A stretch of 41,332 bases of DNA, taken from positions 1 through 41,332 of the forward strand of contig DATBFX010000396.1 of the NCBI GenBank assembly GCA_036558305.1, written 5' to 3'. The notes below the pieces were generated by a model, which saw only the letters and a list, made by a program, of their open reading frames with translations, ran no database searches and was not told the origin of the DNA. This document shows, in pieces, positions 38,142 to 41,332 of the stretch. A program made the translations under genes and the position numbers. The DNA is from DATBFX01 sp036558305. GTDB taxonomy: Bacteria > Chloroflexota > Chloroflexia > Thermomicrobiales > UBA6265. Numbering within the stretch: position 1 is the first letter of the stretch; each line of letters begins with the position of its first letter.

Positions 38142-39070
38142 TGCCGCCACGACCGTTCCAGACCGCCGATCAGCGCGACCATCGCCCGGTTCATCGGCAC
38201 CGGTATCCCGAGGCGATCGCCTTCGCGCACCACGGCGCCGTTGACGACCTCGATCTCCGTCTTCCGTTGCGCCTCGACGTCCTGCAACATCGACGCCTTG
38301 CCGGGACCGCCCTTCGCGAGCAGCCCGCGGATCGCCGCGATCCGCTCGTCGGTATCGACGTCGAACCCGAGCGCCCGCGCCACCGCGGCGGCCTCACCTG
38401 CCAGCACATCGGCCACCCGCAAGACCGGTTCGTTCGATCCCATTTCTCCGGTCGTCAACCGTGTCAACCCGGCAATCGGCAACGTCGCAGAGTTGAGGAC
38501 GAGTTTCTTCCAGACTTCCGTCTTCACCGCCGGCGTCACCGTCGTCGTGATCCCGGCACCCGTCATCGCCTCGCCGACCGCGGCCGCGCGGTCCAACGGG
38601 GCGCCGTCCACGTACGGCCCGATGAAGGTCGGACCGGCATCGGCGGTGTGGGCGATCCGCCCCGGCGCGACGACCTTGGCCGAGTGGTAGGTGACGCCCA
38701 TCGCGATCTGTTCGGCCGGGTAGATCTGCGCCAGCGCGTCGGAGTTGCCCCATCCATTCTGGAGACTGACGACCGTCGTTTTGGGACCGACGGTCGGCCG
38801 CGCCAGATCGGCCGCGGCGGCGGTGTGGTGTGCCTTTGTGAAAAAGATGACCGCGTCCGAGACGCCGATCTCGTCCGGTCGATCGGTCGCCTTGATCCGG
38901 AAGGAGGGTGCCGAACCGTCCTTCTGCTCGACAATCAAACCATCCTGATTGATCGCCGCCAGCGCCTCCTTTGCCACGTCGAGGATGGCGACGTCGTGAC
39001 CGGCGGTGCTGAGCCGGCTTGACCACACCCCGCCCATCGCGCCCGCGCCGCCGACGATCGTGATCTTCAT
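38138..39070 (-). CDS. Ketopantoate reductase-like NAD(P)H dehydrogenase
   Basis: 310 aa from ATG 39070, with GGAGGA just upstream. Rossmann start KITIVGGAGAMGG (GxGxMG type), then ILDVAKEALAAINQDGL, VIFFTKAHHTAAAA, VVSLQNGWGN (the QNG motif of the family) and the C-terminal catalytic Lys region VKTEVWKKLVLNSA. This is the 2-dehydropantoate 2-reductase (ApbA/PanE) superfamily. Outside pantothenate synthesis, relatives oxidise or reduce 2-keto acids or branched sugar acids, and the operon context favours such a role. The stop overlaps the MBL gene start. Confidence 0.87.
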   Translation of the reverse strand: MKITIVGGAGAMGGVWSSRLSTAGHDVAILDVAKEALAAINQDGLIVEQKDGSAPSFRIKATDRPDEIGVSDAVIFFTKAHHTAAAADLARPTVGPKTTVVSLQNGWGNSDALAQIYPAEQIAMGVTYHSAKVVAPGRIAHTADAGPTFIGPYVDGAPLDRAAAVGEAMTGAGITTTVTPAVKTEVWKKLVLNSATLPIAGLTRLTTGEMGSNEPVLRVADVLAGEAAAVARALGFDVDTDERIAAIRGLLAKGGPGKASMLQDVEAQRKTEIEVVNGAVVREGDRLGIPVPMNRAMVALIGGLERSWRQ

Positions 39071-39110
39071 AGGTTTCCTCCGCGTTCGTTTCGGCGCCGT
39101 GTTCTCTCGT

Positions 39111-39212
39111 CGTAGGGGAGGGCCTCCGTGCCCTCCCGCCCTCATGGACACCACGTCCGAAAGGGATATGCGCCCTGATGGGCACGGGAGGGCACGGAGG
39201 CCCTCCCCTACG
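39111..39212. repeat. GTAG-type inverted REP pair (perfect 28-bp arms)
   Basis: The arms 39111-39138 and 39185-39212 are exact reverse complements, beginning CGTAGGGGAGGGCC, with a 46-base centre. The right arm contains the TAG stop (39210-39208) of the zinc dehydrogenase gene, and the element ends 41 bases before the ATG of the next gene. It has the same GTAGGGGxGG plan as 29800-29874. Confidence 0.92.
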
Positions 39213-40233
39213 TCCCTCCGGCTACCTCGATCATCACCTTCTCGACCTGCTCTGGGTGCTCGGCGGCGAGTTGCAACGCCGCCGGCAACTCCTCCAACGG
39301 ATAGCGATGGGTGATCATCTTCGTCAACTGCTCGCGGTGGCGACCGACCAGCGCGACCGCCTCGCCGAAGAGACCGGCGTTGTTGCGGGAACCGAGGATC
39401 GTCATCTCCTTGCGGGTGAAGCCGATCACCGGCAGGCTGACCTCCTGCATCGACAACCCGACGATCACCACCCGCCCCGCCGACGCCACCAACTCGGCGC
39501 ATTGCCGGATCACCGCCGGCGCCCCGACGGCGTCGATCGCGACGTGCGCGCCGTCGCCACCCGTCCAGTCGCGCACCGCCGCGCCGACGTCCTCGCTACT
39601 CGCATCGACCGTCCGCTCGACGCCGAGGTGACGTACGAGATCGAGTCGTGACGCCAACCGGTCCGCGACCATCACCCGCGCGCCGCGATCGACCGCCGCC
39701 AGCGCGATCCCGGCCCCGATCGGTCCGGCACCGACGACGAGGACTTGCTCGTCCGCCACGATCGCCCCCCGGTGGACCGCCTGCACCCCGATCGAGACCG
39801 GCTCGACCAGCGCCGCCTGTTCCGCCGTGAGGTCGCCCGAGGCATAGATCATGGTGAAAGGCACCGAGACGTACTCGCGGAAGGTGCCGTCGACGTGCGC
39901 GCCGAGCACCTTCAACTTGACGCAGCAGTTCCGCCTGCCCAGCCGGCACGGGTAACAGTCGCCGCAGGGGATCAGCGGTTCGATCGAGACGCGCTCCCCC
40001 TCACCCAGTTCGCCCTCGTAGCCGGTTCCGAAGGCGACGATCCGGCCGGCCGCCTCGTGCCCCTGGACGCGCGGGTACGTCGCGTACGGGTGGGCGCCGT
40101 GGTAGAGGTGGACGTCCGAACCGCAGATGCCGACGCGCTCGATGCGGATCAACGCCTCGCCCGCTCCCGGTCGGGGTTCCGTAACCTCCCGCAGCTCGAC
40201 CCGATGCGGCGCCAGGGTGACCGCCTCTCTCAC
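39208..40233 (-). CDS. Zinc-dependent alcohol/polyol dehydrogenase
   Basis: 341 aa from GTG 40233, overlapping the regulator's TGA as GTGA, with GGGAG 8 nt upstream. MDR family: catalytic zinc ligands in GICGSDVHLYHG and GHEAAG, structural zinc Cys cluster in IPCGDCYPCRLGRRNCC, NAD-binding VLVVGAGPIGAGIALAA, and GLFGEAVALVGRHREQL near the end. It resembles threonine, sorbitol and galactitol dehydrogenases and probably oxidises a polyol, sugar or sugar acid feeding the operon. The last codon and stop run into a GTAG palindrome. Confidence 0.9.
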   Translation of the reverse strand: MREAVTLAPHRVELREVTEPRPGAGEALIRIERVGICGSDVHLYHGAHPYATYPRVQGHEAAGRIVAFGTGYEGELGEGERVSIEPLIPCGDCYPCRLGRRNCCVKLKVLGAHVDGTFREYVSVPFTMIYASGDLTAEQAALVEPVSIGVQAVHRGAIVADEQVLVVGAGPIGAGIALAAVDRGARVMVADRLASRLDLVRHLGVERTVDASSEDVGAAVRDWTGGDGAHVAIDAVGAPAVIRQCAELVASAGRVVIVGLSMQEVSLPVIGFTRKEMTILGSRNNAGLFGEAVALVGRHREQLTKMITHRYPLEELPAALQLAAEHPEQVEKVMIEVAGGT

Positions 40234-40991
40234 GACCGCTCTCCCGGCAGGCGACCGTCGCCGCGCGCGCGCCGCGTCTCCTCCGCGCGGAGGGTGACCG
40301 CCAGCCGTCCCGCCGCCGAGACCATGTGCGCCTCCATCGCCCGTTTCGCCCGTTCCGGCTCACCCGCGCGCACCGCGGCCAGGATCGGCGGATGCTCCTC
40401 GAACGAGGGAGCGGTACTGTCCGCCGCGTGGATCACGCGCCCGATCCAGGCCCGGAGCAGCGCCTGGATACTGGAGTGGATGTCCCGCAGCACCGAGTTG
40501 CGCGCGGCTTCGGCGAGTTTCAGGTGGAAGGCGACGTCGGCTTCGACGAAGGCGTCGTCGTTGGCGGCGCGCTCCATCCGGTGGATGATCCGCTCCAACT
40601 CGGCGAGGTCGGCGTCCGTCCGGCGCAACGCGGCCAGCCCGGCGATCTCGATCTCGATGCATTGCCTCGCTTCGACCAGGTCCAGCGTCCGCTGCTCGCC
40701 GATCAGCAATCCCCACTCGATGATTTGCGGGAGCAACGCCGCGTCGGCCCGTTTCAGGTAGGTGCCGTCGCCCTGCCGGACGTCGATCAAACCGATCAAG
40801 GAGAGCGACTTCAGTGCCTCCCGCATGGCAGAACGACCGACGCCGAACGCCTCGGCCAACTGCCGCTCCGACGGCATCCGCTCGCCCGGTTCGATCGCGC
40901 CGGAGATGATGTACTCGACCAGGCGCCGGGCGATCTGCGTTGCCAGCGACTCCCGCTTGATCGGGTCGATGTTGCTCAACTTGGCGCTCAC
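40230..40991 (-). CDS. GntR-family regulator with FCD domain
   Basis: 253 aa from GTG 40991, overlapping the upstream gene's TGA as GTGA. The winged helix (about 13-82: LATQIARRLVEYIISGAIEPGERMPSERQLAEAFGVGRSAMREALKSL...GLIDVRQGDGTYL) is followed by an FCD ligand-binding domain (about 100-230: LVEARQCIEIEIAGLAALRRTD, FVEADVAFHLKLAEAARN, HPPILAAVRAGEPERAKRAMEAHM). The His and Asp residues usually bind a metal and a carboxylate effector. It probably represses this operon and responds to a sugar acid or keto acid. Overlapping both neighbours, it is transcribed as part of the operon it likely controls. Confidence 0.92.
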   Translation of the reverse strand: MSAKLSNIDPIKRESLATQIARRLVEYIISGAIEPGERMPSERQLAEAFGVGRSAMREALKSLSLIGLIDVRQGDGTYLKRADAALLPQIIEWGLLIGEQRTLDLVEARQCIEIEIAGLAALRRTDADLAELERIIHRMERAANDDAFVEADVAFHLKLAEAARNSVLRDIHSSIQALLRAWIGRVIHAADSTAPSFEEHPPILAAVRAGEPERAKRAMEAHMVSAAGRLAVTLRAEETRRARGDGRLPGERS

Positions 40992-41332
40992 GCTTCGGCC
41001 ACCCTTTGCGGTCGCCCCAACTCGTGGCGGAGCCCGTCGTCCCGCCAGCGCCGGATCGCTTCGAGTTCCTCGGGAGCAAAGTCGATGTGCTCCTCGATTC
41101 CGGTCAAGGTTTGTTCCTGCGAGAGCACCGGAAAGAGGTTCGCACCGATCCGTTTGAACGAGTCAATGCCGCCGAGCGCCATCGTCTCGAACGGTCCGGT
41201 GTACCGCCATCGTCGCGCCAGACCGTCACGTACGATCGCGTCGACCACCTCGGTCGTCGTCACCCCGTTCTGGACGATCCAGGCCGCCTCGCGGACCAGC
41301 GCGAGTTGCAACCGGTTCCAGACGAATCCGGG
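40988..41332 (-). CDS. 3-hydroxyacyl-CoA dehydrogenase-family protein, C-terminal part
   Basis: The frame is open to the window edge, so the first 200 or so residues are outside; 114 residues are visible. PGFVWNRLQLALVREAAWIVQNGVTTTEVVDAIVRDGLARRWRYTGPFETMALGGIDSFKRIG is the C-terminal helical domain of 3HCDH enzymes, with the usual PGF-NRLQ entry. Short single-domain relatives include L-gulonate 3-dehydrogenase and carnitine dehydrogenase, so in this operon it may oxidise a 3-hydroxy acid rather than an acyl-CoA. It ends in a TGA overlapping the regulator's GTG. Confidence 0.85.
   Translation of the reverse strand, partial: PGFVWNRLQLALVREAAWIVQNGVTTTEVVDAIVRDGLARRWRYTGPFETMALGGIDSFKRIGANLFPVLSQEQTLTGIEEHIDFAPEELEAIRRWRDDGLRHELGRPQRVAEA

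Noticed and set aside
1..41332. tRNA or rRNA genes
   Set aside because: No cloverleaf with a TTCGANTC-type T-arm and CCA end or any rRNA-like stretch was found by eye on either strand.

Overview
The window is high-GC bacterial DNA. Its gene content includes large NB-ARC/TPR/LuxR regulators, many secreted SH3, HYR and M23 proteins, TAT-exported enzymes, and heterodimer-type ABC exporters. With the abundance of short palindromic repeats this suggests a Chloroflexota member near the Thermomicrobia/Sphaerobacter lineage. That placement is inference from family content; no rRNA or tRNA gene is visible.

Layout. 1-1301: the 5' part of a secreted C39-type peptidase (minus) and a 5'-truncated LolD/MacB-type ATPase remnant (plus). 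1302-2310: hairpin-rich non-coding DNA ending in the leader of a secreted SH3/transglycosylase gene. 3177-6349: minus-strand genes for exported or membrane proteins: a TAT-exported intradiol dioxygenase, a small membrane protein, a tandem helix-hairpin-helix protein and a short exported protein. 6626-20589: two halves of what looks like one heterodimeric ABC exporter (about 6.6-8.4 kb and 18.8-20.6 kb). Between them lie a type II restriction-modification pair, a 21-codon stub duplicating the start of the first ABC gene, a DUF1264 protein, a rhodanese and two tandem paralogous LuxR regulators. 20720-25820: alpha/beta hydrolase, metallophosphoesterase, pterin dehydratase, PrsW-like protease, GNAT acetyltransferase and a duplicated retropepsin-like protein. 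26023-29772: a decayed zinc alcohol dehydrogenase, then pcaC-pcaH-pcaG-pcaB for protocatechuate ring cleavage. 29947-34368: SH3 protein, mgtE with a complete leader (promoter, hairpin, 21-aa ORF, intrinsic terminator), and a HYR/M23 protein. 34426-41332: a compact minus-strand catabolic operon (3-hydroxyacyl-CoA-dehydrogenase-like, GntR/FCD regulator, zinc dehydrogenase, ketopantoate-reductase-like, MBL hydrolase, a large protein that may be a D-apionate lactonase, FAH-family hydrolase), probably for a sugar acid or lactone.

The most unusual signal is a recurring DNA architecture: short palindromes or pairs of inverted arms, many built from 7- or 8-bp units. They sit on or just after stop codons, in intergenic gaps, and in two cases in frame inside coding sequence. 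The two LuxR paralogues each carry a different palindrome at the same position between the ATPase and TPR parts. The mgtE leader and the restriction-modification insertion are the next best leads.
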